The notes beneath the pieces are model-generated. The model had not been told where the DNA came from, did no database searches, and was given only the letters and a program-made list of their open reading frames with translations. From Pseudomonas syringae (GTDB lineage: Bacteria > Pseudomonadota > Gammaproteobacteria > Pseudomonadales > Pseudomonadaceae), in contig NZ_WKCB01000062.1 of assembly GCF_021606685.1 (NCBI RefSeq), positions 1 through 34,286 of the forward strand: a DNA stretch of 34,286 nucleotides. Reading direction: 5' to 3'. The translations under genes were made by a program, and so were the position numbers. This document shows, in pieces, positions 24,490 through 32,442 of the stretch. How positions within the stretch are numbered: the first letter of the stretch is position 1; each line of letters opens with the position of its first letter.

Positions 24490-24609
24490 CCCACGGATTC
24501 AAGCCTGCGTGAGGGCACACCGAGCCCAGGCGAGGTGCCGAGTGTTGGGGCAAGAGCGTTTTGGTTACTTTTGCGCTTTTCAAAAGTGACCCGCTGTAAG
24601 AGCGGAACC
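24490..24609 (+). repeat. Dispersed repeat, inverted copy of 33344-33466
   Basis: The segment runs from CCCACGGATTCAAGCC to AAGAGCGGAACC. It reads as the reverse complement of 33344-33466, with some substitutions and short gaps. It includes GGTTACTTTTG and CAAAAGTGACCCGCTGTAAG, which I know as a recurrent intergenic motif in fluorescent pseudomonads. The two copies lie in opposite orientation on either side of macAB, the two A/T-rich genes and the LuxR gene. Bases 24610-24647, up to the macA start, hold no other feature that I can see. Confidence 0.8.
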
Positions 24610-24647
24610 CATTTCAGCCGTTACCGAAAAAACGGATATGCACCCCT

Positions 24648-25799
24648 ATGCCAAATTCAACATTCAAAAAAGTCAGCCTCCTGGCAACGTTGGCCATCGC
24701 CATCGGACTAGCGATCTACACCGTCCAGGCCCCCGCCGACGCCCCCCAATACCTCACCGCCACCACCGAGCGCAATGACATCGAAAACGCCGTCCTGGCC
24801 ACCGGCGTCCTCGAAGGCATCAAACAAGTCGACGTCGGTGCCCAAGTCTCCGGCCAGCTCAAATCGCTCAAGGTCAACGTCGGCGACAAAGTAAAAAAAG
24901 GCCAATGGCTCGCCGAAATCGACCCGCTGATCCTGCAAAACACCCTGCGCAAAGCCCAGGTCGACGAAGAAAACCTGCAAGCCCAGCGCCGCGCCACGGC
25001 AGCGCAGCTCAAGCAGGCCAGGTCGGTGTATGAGCGCTACAAAGGTTTGCAGGACGACGAATCCGTTTCGCGCCAGGATTTCGAAGACGCTGAGTCCACC
25101 TTTCAGGTGCAGCAGGCCAACCTGCTGTCCCTGGATGCGCAGATCAAGAGCGCGCATATCCAGATCGATACCGCCAAGATCAACCTGGCCTACACGCGCA
25201 TCGTCGCGCCCATCGACGGCGACGTGGTAGGGATCGTCACCCAGGAAGGCCAGACCGTGATCGCCAACCAGTTGGCACCGGTGCTGCTCAAGCTGGCGGA
25301 CCTGGACACCATGACCGTCAAGGCACAAGTCTCCGAGGCGGACGTGATCCATATCAGCCCCGGCCAGCAGGTGTACTTCACCATCCTCGGCGAGGCCGAC
25401 AAACGCTACTACGCCAAGCTGCGTGGCACCGAGCCGGCGCCGCAGAACTTCCTGGAAACCCAGACCGCCGGTACGCCCAAGCAGAACAGCGCGGTGTTCT
25501 ACAACGCGCTGTTCGATGTGCCCAACCCCGACCACCGCCTGCGTATCGCCATGACCGCCCAGGTGCGCATCGTGCTCGACACCGCCCAGGCGGCGTTGGT
25601 GGTGCCGGTGGCTGCGTTGGGCCCGCGCAACACCGATGGCAGTTACGCACTGCGGGTGCTGGACGCCAAGGGCAAGGTCGTGTCGCGGGAGGTGAAGACC
25701 GGGATCAATAACAACGTCAAGGTGCAGATACTCGAAGGCCTGGCCGAAGGCGACCAGGTGGTCATCGGCGATGCCACGCCAGCCGTGGCGGGGAACTGA
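24648..25799 (+). CDS. macA: MacA-like periplasmic adaptor of a lipopeptide efflux system
   Basis: This 383-aa membrane-fusion protein has an N-terminal membrane anchor (about residues 9-26) and a biotinyl/lipoyl-like half (VGAQVSGQLKSLKVNVGD, from 63). A long helical hairpin (about 97-175) is rich in Gln, Ala and Glu. The second lipoyl half (VAPIDGDVVGIVTQEGQTV, from 187) and beta-barrel and membrane-proximal domains follow. Length and order fit MacA/HlyD-family adaptors, which link an inner-membrane ABC permease to an outer-membrane TolC-type channel. Its stop lies 3 bases before the macB start, so the two form an operon. In Pseudomonas lipopeptide clusters this pair lies directly downstream of the last synthetase and is associated with lipopeptide secretion. 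The chosen ATG lacks a strong ribosome-binding site, and a second ATG 10 bases upstream is out of frame. No outer-membrane partner is encoded here. Confidence 0.93.
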   Translation: MPNSTFKKVSLLATLAIAIGLAIYTVQAPADAPQYLTATTERNDIENAVLATGVLEGIKQVDVGAQVSGQLKSLKVNVGDKVKKGQWLAEIDPLILQNTLRKAQVDEENLQAQRRATAAQLKQARSVYERYKGLQDDESVSRQDFEDAESTFQVQQANLLSLDAQIKSAHIQIDTAKINLAYTRIVAPIDGDVVGIVTQEGQTVIANQLAPVLLKLADLDTMTVKAQVSEADVIHISPGQQVYFTILGEADKRYYAKLRGTEPAPQNFLETQTAGTPKQNSAVFYNALFDVPNPDHRLRIAMTAQVRIVLDTAQAALVVPVAALGPRNTDGSYALRVLDAKGKVVSREVKTGINNNVKVQILEGLAEGDQVVIGDATPAVAGN

Positions 25800-25802
25800 C
25801 GG

Positions 25803-27761
25803 ATGACCCAGCCACTGTTGGAACTCAAGGGCATCACCCGCAGCTTCATGGCCGGCGAGCGAGAATTCATCGCGCTCAAAGGCATTGACCTGAGCATTCA
25901 TGCCGGGGAAATGCTCGCGATCATCGGTGCGTCCGGTTCGGGCAAATCCACCCTGATGAACATCCTCGGCGGCCTCGATTACGCCACCGCCGGCAGCTAT
26001 AAAATCAACGGCATCGAAACCCGTTCACTGGGTGATGAGCAGTTGGCGGAACTGCGCCGCGATTACTTCGGTTTCATCTTCCAGCGCTACCACTTGCTCG
26101 CGCACTTGAGCGCCTTGCACAACGTGGAAATGCCGGCGATCTACGCCGGTACGCCGCACACCCAACGTCACAGCCGTGCGGGCGAGCTGCTTGCGCGCCT
26201 GGGCCTGGCCGGCCATACCGCCCATCGGCCCAGCCAGCTCTCCGGTGGCCAGCAGCAGCGGGTGAGTATCGCCCGCGCCTTGATGAACGGCGGCGAAGTG
26301 ATCCTCGCCGACGAGCCCACCGGGGCCCTCGACACCCACAGCGGCAAGGAGGTGATGCGCATCCTCGCCGAGCTGCACGCCGCCGGGCACACGGTGATTA
26401 TCGTCACCCACGACCCCAAGGTGGCGGCGAATGCCCAGCGCATTGTCGAGGTGTGTGATGGCGAGATCATCAGCGACAAGGCCAATCAGAGTATCGGCCT
26501 GGAGCTGCCCAGCGATGCGCCGATAGAGCCCAAGCGCAGCGGCCCCCGGCGCCTGGTGGCCAGCCTGGGGTTGTTCAAGGAAGCCTTCAACATGGCCTGG
26601 GTCGCGCTGGTGTCCCACCGCATGCGCACCTTGCTGACCATGCTCGGTATCGTGATCGGCATCACCTCGGTGGTGTCGATCTCGGCCATCGGCGAGGGCG
26701 CCAAACGCTATGTGCTCAAGGATATCCAGGCAATCGGCAGCAACACGATCGACATCTTCTCCGGCAGCAGTTTTGGCGACAGTCGCGCGTCGGCCATCGA
26801 GACCCTGATGCCCTCGGATGTGGAGGCGTTGAACCAGCTGTATTACGTCGACAGCGCCACCCCGGTGGTGGGCCGTAACCTGTTGCTGCGTTTCGGCAAT
26901 ATCGACCTGGATGCGCAGGTCAACGGGGTCAGCGACCGTTACTTCAAGGTCAAGGGCTTGAAGCTCGAAGCCGGGATTGCCTTCAGCGAAAGCGACGCGC
27001 GGCGCCAGGCCCAAGTGGTGGTGATCGACCACAACACCCGGCATCGCCTGTTCGGGCCGAATGTCGACCCGTTGGGCCAGGTGATTCTGGTGGGTAGCCT
27101 GCCGTGCACCGTGATCGGGGTAACCGCCGACAATAAAAACATGTTCGCTGCCAGCAAGGCCCTGAACGTGTGGGTGCCGTATGAAACAGCAGCGGGGCGC
27201 TTGTTGGGCCAACGCCATCTGGACAGCATCACCGTGCGCATCAAGGACGGCCAGCCCAGCAAGGTGGTGGAAGACAACGTAAATAAACTCATGTTGCAGC
27301 GCCACGGCACCAAGGACTTTTTCACCAACAACCTCGACAGCATCATGCAAACGGTGCAGAAAACCAGCCGCTCGCTGGCGTTGCTGTTATCGCTGATCGC
27401 GGTGATTTCGTTGCTGGTGGGCGGCATCGGCGTGATGAACATCATGCTCGTGTCGGTCACCGAGCGGACTCGCGAAATCGGCATTCGCATGGCGGTGGGC
27501 GCGCGACAGTCAGATATCCGCCAGCAGTTTCTGGTGGAGGCGGTGATGGTGTGCTTGATCGGCGGGCTGATCGGGATCTCGTTGTCCTACGCCCTGGGCT
27601 TTGTGTTTTCGGTGTTTGTGAAGGAATGGGAAATGGTGTTTTCCGTCGGTTCGATCATCACCGCGTTTGCCTGCTCGACGCTGATCGGCATCGTGTTTGG
27701 CTTTGTGCCGGCGAGGAATGCGGCGCGGTTGGACCCGATCGAGGCATTGGCGCGGGACTGA
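25803..27761 (+). CDS. macB: MacB-like ABC exporter (fused ATPase and permease)
   Basis: This 652-aa inner-membrane transporter has an N-terminal nucleotide-binding domain with Walker A GASGSGKST (42-50), signature LSGGQQQRV (146-154), Walker B VILADEPTG (166-174) and switch His203 (VTHD). A first transmembrane helix lies near 270-295 (MLGIVIGITSVVSISAIGEG). It is followed by a large periplasmic domain and three C-terminal helices starting near 520, with the FtsX/MacB landmark ERTREIGIRMAVGAR. This is the normal full-length MacB layout. Dimeric MacB uses ATP hydrolysis to drive mechanotransmission through MacA and an outer-membrane channel rather than direct membrane flipping. Operon context after the synthetases suggests that its cargo is the cyclic lipopeptide made by the cluster. 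Nothing appears broken. Confidence 0.95.
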   Translation: MTQPLLELKGITRSFMAGEREFIALKGIDLSIHAGEMLAIIGASGSGKSTLMNILGGLDYATAGSYKINGIETRSLGDEQLAELRRDYFGFIFQRYHLLAHLSALHNVEMPAIYAGTPHTQRHSRAGELLARLGLAGHTAHRPSQLSGGQQQRVSIARALMNGGEVILADEPTGALDTHSGKEVMRILAELHAAGHTVIIVTHDPKVAANAQRIVEVCDGEIISDKANQSIGLELPSDAPIEPKRSGPRRLVASLGLFKEAFNMAWVALVSHRMRTLLTMLGIVIGITSVVSISAIGEGAKRYVLKDIQAIGSNTIDIFSGSSFGDSRASAIETLMPSDVEALNQLYYVDSATPVVGRNLLLRFGNIDLDAQVNGVSDRYFKVKGLKLEAGIAFSESDARRQAQVVVIDHNTRHRLFGPNVDPLGQVILVGSLPCTVIGVTADNKNMFAASKALNVWVPYETAAGRLLGQRHLDSITVRIKDGQPSKVVEDNVNKLMLQRHGTKDFFTNNLDSIMQTVQKTSRSLALLLSLIAVISLLVGGIGVMNIMLVSVTERTREIGIRMAVGARQSDIRQQFLVEAVMVCLIGGLIGISLSYALGFVFSVFVKEWEMVFSVGSIITAFACSTLIGIVFGFVPARNAARLDPIEALARD

Positions 27762-27775
27762 GTTGCAGCCTGTGG

Positions 27776-27844
27776 CGAGTGCGCGAAACACGCCAGGGTG
27801 TAGCGCGCACTCGTCTTGCGTGAGAGGCATCAAAGCTCACGCAA
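27776..27844. terminator. Two hairpins between convergent genes
   Basis: The first hairpin pairs CGAGTGCGCG (27776-27785) with CGCGCACTCG (27804-27813) across an 18-base loop. The second pairs TTGCGTGAG (27816-27824) with CTCACGCAA (27836-27844) across an 11-base loop. They fill the 93-base gap between the macB stop and the stop of the opposing 309-aa gene. Neither is followed by a clear T-run on either strand, so intrinsic termination is uncertain. The position suits a bidirectional barrier. Confidence 0.5.
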
Positions 27845-27854
27845 ATTCAGGCGA

Positions 27855-28784
27855 TTACCCAGCGCTGGTTTCCAGTTTGTTTTTCATTTCAAGGAACAAT
27901 GCGGATAGCACTGCCAGCCTGGAGTCGATACCCAGGGTGCGGCTCTTGATGTCGTCTTCCGGGGCGCCGGTTGAAGCAAGCTGAAAGGGAATCTCAAGTT
28001 TTTGTGCCAGGGTTCCAATCTGTTGCTCAACGTGGTCAACCATCTCCTCAAGGGTATCCAAGCGCTCGTCATTTGTTTGCGCCAGCCATTGCAGGCTTGG
28101 TTTGACGGGCGGTTCACCGCGCAGAGTGCCCAACGTATTCACTACCTGAAAAACGTCACGTTGGCTCTGTTCGACCAACCGCCCCTCAGCAAGACTTTGC
28201 TCTGTAGCCGCAGGCGATGTCGGGTTGATAAGGTTATTTGTACCCTGGTTAAGAATGTTGATGGTGACGAAGGCGGTGATCGTAAAAGGCACTGTGACCG
28301 ATGAGTTAACCAGTGCGGTTTTATAGGCATTTTTGAAGCTGAAGGGCGTCGCCGCATCCTTCACTTTTGCGTCGGCTTTAACCAATGCTTCTGCGTTGTC
28401 CTGAAGCTTACTTGAAGAAAAAGGTTCAACTTCAGCGCCGCGTACGCGACCGGAAACAGGCTGTTTAAACAGCGTGTCACGAACAGTTGCGTCTTTACGC
28501 GCTTGCCACTCCAGTTGATGTTTTGCTTTGTACTCATTCAACTGTGGATCAACCGCTGTGTTGGCAGTGTCGGTCGAGGTTTTAGGGGCGCTTGATTGGC
28601 CTTTAGTGTTGAAGTGTTCAATTTTTTTATCGATGGTTTTCTGATCGAAAACCCGAGTGTTCATGCTCGACGAGGAACTTGAAGCGCTGGAGCCGGCCGT
28701 CGATAGAGTTTTGGAGGAGGGCAGGGAGTCGGAACGTTTTAGGGTGTCAGTAAAGCCGCCAAACAGAGAAGTTATACGAGTCAT
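27855..28784 (-). CDS. Unrecognised 309-aa protein with type III secretion-like N terminus and hrp box
   Basis: I do not recognise this family. The N terminus (MTRITSLFGGFT) has Ile at position 4, no acidic residue in the first 12 positions and a Ser-rich stretch at 18-40 that includes a run of six serines. All of these are features of type III secretion signals. A hydrophobic segment (about 157-178, core VPFTITAFVTINIL) could insert into a membrane. Residues 241-263 form a likely coiled coil, and the C-terminal end is helical. There is no Sec signal peptide and no catalytic motif that I know. AAGG about 8 bases before the ATG can serve as ribosome-binding site. A near-consensus HrpL-type promoter lies 56 bases upstream. 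Base composition is more A/T-rich than the synthetase or mac genes. It may be a secreted effector, a translocator-like accessory or a partner of the 1077-aa protein. All three are inference. Confidence 0.8.
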   Translation of the reverse strand: MTRITSLFGGFTDTLKRSDSLPSSKTLSTAGSSASSSSSSMNTRVFDQKTIDKKIEHFNTKGQSSAPKTSTDTANTAVDPQLNEYKAKHQLEWQARKDATVRDTLFKQPVSGRVRGAEVEPFSSSKLQDNAEALVKADAKVKDAATPFSFKNAYKTALVNSSVTVPFTITAFVTINILNQGTNNLINPTSPAATEQSLAEGRLVEQSQRDVFQVVNTLGTLRGEPPVKPSLQWLAQTNDERLDTLEEMVDHVEQQIGTLAQKLEIPFQLASTGAPEDDIKSRTLGIDSRLAVLSALFLEMKNKLETSAG

Positions 28785-28839
28785 AGTCTTTGCCTTATGA
28801 GTGGGTTACATAGGAAAGCTATCCGTTTCTTTCAGGGTA

Positions 28840-28868
28840 TAAGTGGCGAAAACCGCGAGACACGTTCC
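28840..28868 (-). promoter_or_regulatory. Candidate hrp box (HrpL/RspL-dependent promoter)
   Basis: On the minus strand the sequence is GGAACG, 16 bases, then CCACTTA. The known HrpL ECF-sigma consensus is GGAACC-N15/16-CCACNNA. Ten of the eleven defined bases match, and the spacing is canonical. The -10 end lies 56 bases before the start codon of the 309-aa gene, a normal distance. No hrpL or secretion gene is in the window, so function depends on a type III locus elsewhere in the genome. Confidence 0.65.
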
Positions 28869-28970
28869 GTTCATGGCGGTCGCCATGGCACAGACTGTAC
28901 GGTCCTTTGTTACGCAATAATACTTCACGAGACTGAACGCCTGATCAGTAACACTCGCGGTGTCATTAGT

Positions 28971-31900
28971 TCAGGGCGCGCCCAGCAAACCAAATTGCCC
29001 TAGCTGAACGCCGTAGGGCACCTTGGTGACAGTGTTATAGGCATACCAACTTCCTTTTTTTAGTATCGCGACAGTGGGGTGCCACAGCGCATCCGCCTCG
29101 GAGAGAAAAAAGCCTTTGGCGATGGCGTTTTCTGTGTATGTCTGGCTGACGTTGTAGTGCGCGTAGTTACCTTTTAATCGCGATAACACGTCGTTGGCAT
29201 TTTTTGTCAAAAACTGGATGTCTTTATAGCCGGCGTTCGCCGCCTTGTTTAAGTTTTTTGTAATATTGCGTACGTCGACAATACCGATGGACTCCCCAGC
29301 GCCAGCGATAAGCCCACTTTTGATGATGTTGAACCCACCGCGGCCGGCCTTGTACGCCTTACGGCCGGCGATTACGCCGGGGATGATAAAACCCAATGCG
29401 TCAAAGCCGATATCAAAAATAGCACCCGATACATCGCCTTTTATTGCACTTTGAATACCGTCGTAGAAAGGGATAAAACTCAGGAATAATTTCTTTAACT
29501 TAGCATCATAAACCTTGCCCTTTTCCAGTTCGGTGACGCCCGCCGAGGCCTGTTCAAGTGACTCATAGTCGCGAGTGAAAAATGTGCCCGGTGTAAGACC
29601 TAATGATCCGTTCCTGCTGGAAAAGTAAGCGCCGGGTATTGAACTCTGGGTCTCGGCTTTTTGGGGCTTGGCCTGAATGTCACCTAACTGGGATAGCAAA
29701 TAGTTAGTGGGATTTCTCTGGGGTGCAGGCGCGTCAAAATAGGCACTGTCGTCAATATCAAGCCGAATGCCGGGTGGGTTAACGTTTGGGCTCCAACTTT
29801 TTGGAGGGTGCTCGGGGAGCGTAGTTGGGAAACCGTCGACACGGGTCAACTTTACTTGGCCCGGACTGTATCGGTAGTAGCTGACGTCGTCCTGTGAGTG
29901 CTCGACGCGGATGAGTAAAGCGTGCTTGCCTTTTAGCTTTTCTTCCTCCTCGTCAGTGTATTTCTGCGGTCGCAAGATTGCTTTTCCGTAGAAGTGGGTC
30001 TTCGTTGCCTTGGTGTAAGGGCGACGCAGTTCGTGGAAGCTCACCTGCGCGTTATCTATCTTTTCGCGCTCAGCGTCAGGTAATAAAGAAAGCTGGTACT
30101 TGAACTGAATGGCGATCGCAAGTTCATGGGACTGCCGGTACGCCTGGAAGTGTTCAGCGAACGTGGTCTTTATGTTCGGCTCAAGTTGGGCAAAGCGAAA
30201 ACTTATCTGGTCGAACGGGAGGTTGTAGGTGTCTTTCGACTCCCAGCCCTTTGGGTCAATAGGGCCGGTCATGTAGATGTCGAGTAACGACACAGGCGTG
30301 TGCTTGACCCACGGGCGTTGCAGCACTTGCAGGGTCGGGTCGATGTTAGGAAACACCCGCTTCAATTCTGCCAGCGCCACCTCTCTTCGAGTCGGCGCGG
30401 GCGCACTCAAGGTTTTACTGGCCCATTCAAGTTCTTTTTGCTGCTTATTCAATGCCGTCAGTGCGGCGGTGAATTCGCTGGGCGTATATGTATGGCCTGC
30501 ATTCCGTTTGATGACCCCATTCGCAATGCCCCAGCTGATAACAGGCAGGCGCCCAGCCTCGCTGAGCTGGTCGTCGCTTTCCAGTGAGGCAGAAGGGGCG
30601 GCCCCAAAAGCCATGACTTGGCTGAACGTCATGTTCGCCAACGCGCCGGGAACTTGCTGCTCTATGCGTGAAGCCTCGATGGCAAAATTGGCCCAGGTAT
30701 GCGAGCCATAGACCAACTGCGGTGGCACGTTTTTAACCAGTAATTCTGGCGCCGCGGCGGTTAACAATAAACGCGCGGCGACCGGTGCGCCTTCTACCCC
30801 GACAGTACTTTCAAGGTGCAGGGTGAAGCGCCGGACAATCTCGGCATGCGAGGCGCCGGCGTTCTCGATGCTGTACAGGTTGTAGCCTGCAAGATTGAAC
30901 GGCGACTTGCCGACGCCTGGATCAAGGGCCTGGACGAGTGCGGCACTCACGCTTTCAATTGCGCTGGTAGGTGTGTCGATGATCTTGAGCGTCGTTTGTA
31001 TTCTTTTGCCCAGCTCTACGGCCTCGGGTGACCGGATCAATTGGTCCAACGCCGCGGATGGGTTGTCCCGGATAGCGAGCCGGGTGCTGTCTGGAAGGTT
31101 CTCAAGCAAGCGGTTCAACAACGTGGTGGCGGCCGGACCTGTCTGTGATGGCGTGGGTTGACTCGGGTGTTGCGTCATCCACTGTTTTACCTGCGTATTC
31201 ATTCTGCGCAACGCGGTAGCGCCGAGCAAAGCCGCCGTTGGCCTGACCCCACCTGACGCTGGCCCAGGCGCCCGGTGGGCGAGGTCGAAAGACAGCGTCA
31301 GCGCCAGGCCATGCGCCTGTTCGCTATTAGTCGGCACCTTGGTTCCCTCGCTTTGCAGCACCTCGCTGAGGCTCATCCTACTGCGCCGCGTGGTGGCGAA
31401 CAGCTCGGAGCGCGGGTCGATAGGGATCTGCACGTTATCGAGGTCAACGCGCCCATTGACGTCGTCAACCTGGGCCTTGAGCGCTTTCACCATGGCATGG
31501 CGGTTAGCGTCGTTTCCCAACAGCTGCGCCTGCGTCGACAAGGCTTCGTCGGAACGCGCCGACGCATAGCTGTCAGGCATCTCAAAGCTTGGGTGTTGTT
31601 TTATTTGCGCAAGGCGTGTTGCTGCTTGTGCCGGGGTCGGGTTGACGGGTTCGCCATAAAATTGCGCGACGATAGGCGCCGGTATCTGATCGTCTCGCCC
31701 ATGCCAGGGAAATCGCACTTCCTGACCCGGTTCGGGGGCGAACAGCGTAAGGGTTGACAGCAACGTGCGGGAAACATCGGACCATCCAGAATCGTCTGAC
31801 GTGGAAAACGTTTTCAACTGACCGTTTACATAGCCCCTGACCTCACCTTGGGAGGGGATGAATGTCAATGTGGTCTGTTCAAGCTTCTGCTCTTGGAGCC

Positions 31901-32204
31901 ACTCCCGAAACCCCGGGTCTATAAACGCGTCATCCAGCTGGAGATACCAGCGGCCCAATGTGGAGTCCGGGTGGATGTCAACGCGAGGCGGTTGAAGCCA
32001 TTCTTTGGCGGGCCCACTGCTGAGTGTTTTCGCAAATGACGTTGCCATCTGCGCATCACCTGCGGCGCGACTGTCGGTGTTGCGTGTTTCGGACGGTGAG
32101 CTGGCAGTCACGGCCTCATGGGACGTAGCCGGCACCAGCGCCTTTACAGGGGGGGCGGGCTGTAAGCGCGGCAGCGGTGGGGTAGAGACTTGCTGGACAT
32201 TCAT
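28971..32204 (-). CDS. Large unrecognised protein (1077 aa), candidate secreted effector/toxin
   Basis: I cannot assign a family with certainty. The N-terminal region to about residue 65 is low-complexity and rich in Pro, Ser, Thr and Ala, without acidic residues in the first 12 positions and with Val at position 3. This resembles a type III secretion signal, and no Sec signal is present. The middle is long, soluble and mostly helical (HTWANFAIEASRIEQQVPGA near the centre). From F910 (FIPFYDGIQSAIKGDVSGA) there is a hydrophobic stretch to about 950 (IFDIGFDALGFIIPGVIAG), with a second at about 954-975, which may insert into a membrane. The layout reminds me of the large Pseudomonas dermonecrotic-toxin-like and type III effector proteins, but this is an impression and not a match. 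It lies just upstream of the 309-aa gene on the same strand. Weak TGAGGG ribosome-binding site. Codon and base use are more A/T-rich than its neighbours, suggesting acquisition. Confidence 0.8.
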   Translation of the reverse strand: MNVQQVSTPPLPRLQPAPPVKALVPATSHEAVTASSPSETRNTDSRAAGDAQMATSFAKTLSSGPAKEWLQPPRVDIHPDSTLGRWYLQLDDAFIDPGFREWLQEQKLEQTTLTFIPSQGEVRGYVNGQLKTFSTSDDSGWSDVSRTLLSTLTLFAPEPGQEVRFPWHGRDDQIPAPIVAQFYGEPVNPTPAQAATRLAQIKQHPSFEMPDSYASARSDEALSTQAQLLGNDANRHAMVKALKAQVDDVNGRVDLDNVQIPIDPRSELFATTRRSRMSLSEVLQSEGTKVPTNSEQAHGLALTLSFDLAHRAPGPASGGVRPTAALLGATALRRMNTQVKQWMTQHPSQPTPSQTGPAATTLLNRLLENLPDSTRLAIRDNPSAALDQLIRSPEAVELGKRIQTTLKIIDTPTSAIESVSAALVQALDPGVGKSPFNLAGYNLYSIENAGASHAEIVRRFTLHLESTVGVEGAPVAARLLLTAAAPELLVKNVPPQLVYGSHTWANFAIEASRIEQQVPGALANMTFSQVMAFGAAPSASLESDDQLSEAGRLPVISWGIANGVIKRNAGHTYTPSEFTAALTALNKQQKELEWASKTLSAPAPTRREVALAELKRVFPNIDPTLQVLQRPWVKHTPVSLLDIYMTGPIDPKGWESKDTYNLPFDQISFRFAQLEPNIKTTFAEHFQAYRQSHELAIAIQFKYQLSLLPDAEREKIDNAQVSFHELRRPYTKATKTHFYGKAILRPQKYTDEEEEKLKGKHALLIRVEHSQDDVSYYRYSPGQVKLTRVDGFPTTLPEHPPKSWSPNVNPPGIRLDIDDSAYFDAPAPQRNPTNYLLSQLGDIQAKPQKAETQSSIPGAYFSSRNGSLGLTPGTFFTRDYESLEQASAGVTELEKGKVYDAKLKKLFLSFIPFYDGIQSAIKGDVSGAIFDIGFDALGFIIPGVIAGRKAYKAGRGGFNIIKSGLIAGAGESIGIVDVRNITKNLNKAANAGYKDIQFLTKNANDVLSRLKGNYAHYNVSQTYTENAIAKGFFLSEADALWHPTVAILKKGSWYAYNTVTKVPYGVQLGQFGLLGAP

Positions 32205-32276
32205 GACTGACCCTCAGGAGCGCATTCCGGTAGTTGCGGAACATCAATACGCACTGAGTGGGCGTTGCACGAAAAA

Positions 32277-32302
32277 GACGCTGTGGGAAAAGTCGACGTT
32301 CC
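32277..32302 (-). promoter_or_regulatory. Weak ECF-like promoter candidate for the 1077-aa gene
   Basis: On the minus strand GGAACG is followed by 16 bases and CGTC, ending 73 bases before the start codon. The -35 hexamer is identical to that of the hrp box of the neighbouring 309-aa gene. The -10 is the CGTC of other ECF sigma factors, not the CCAC of HrpL. A CCACTCA downstream is at the wrong distance to complete an hrp box. Confidence 0.25.
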
Positions 32303-32400
32303 AATAGCGATACTGCTACGGCGCACGTCTGAACATTATTGACGCATCAACGCTGGCTGACGGGCGCCTACGTCCGATGTCTCATGGGGCTTGCCTGCCC

Positions 32401-32436
32401 GCTCCCACAGGGCGATGCAATCGGCTCTGTGGGAGC
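32401..32436. repeat. REP-type hairpin (GCTCCCACAG ... CTGTGGGAGC) downstream of the LuxR gene
   Basis: A perfect 10-bp inverted repeat (32401-32410 and 32427-32436) encloses 16 bases. Read on the minus strand, its end CTGTGGGAGCGGGCAGGCAAG is of the family of REP sequences common in Pseudomonas. It lies just past the LuxR stop. A T-run (GATTTTT) follows only on the plus strand, so it is a poor intrinsic terminator for the minus-strand LuxR gene. The rest of the 32205-32442 gap is the 5' region of the 1077-aa gene. Confidence 0.65.
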
Positions 32437-32442
32437 GATTTT

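Noticed and set aside
24604..24632. GGAACC upstream of macA as a possible hrp box
   Set aside because: No CCAC occurs 15-16 bases downstream, and the hexamer belongs to a dispersed repeat.
30277..31757. Plus-strand open frames opposite the 1077-aa gene
   Set aside because: Short, overlapping, without ribosome-binding sites or recognisable motifs. The minus-strand frame is continuous over 3.2 kb.
32277..32302. A full hrp box for the 1077-aa gene
   Set aside because: GGAACG is present, but CCAC-type -10 sequences lie at wrong distances (10 or 35 bases). Kept only as a weak ECF-like candidate.
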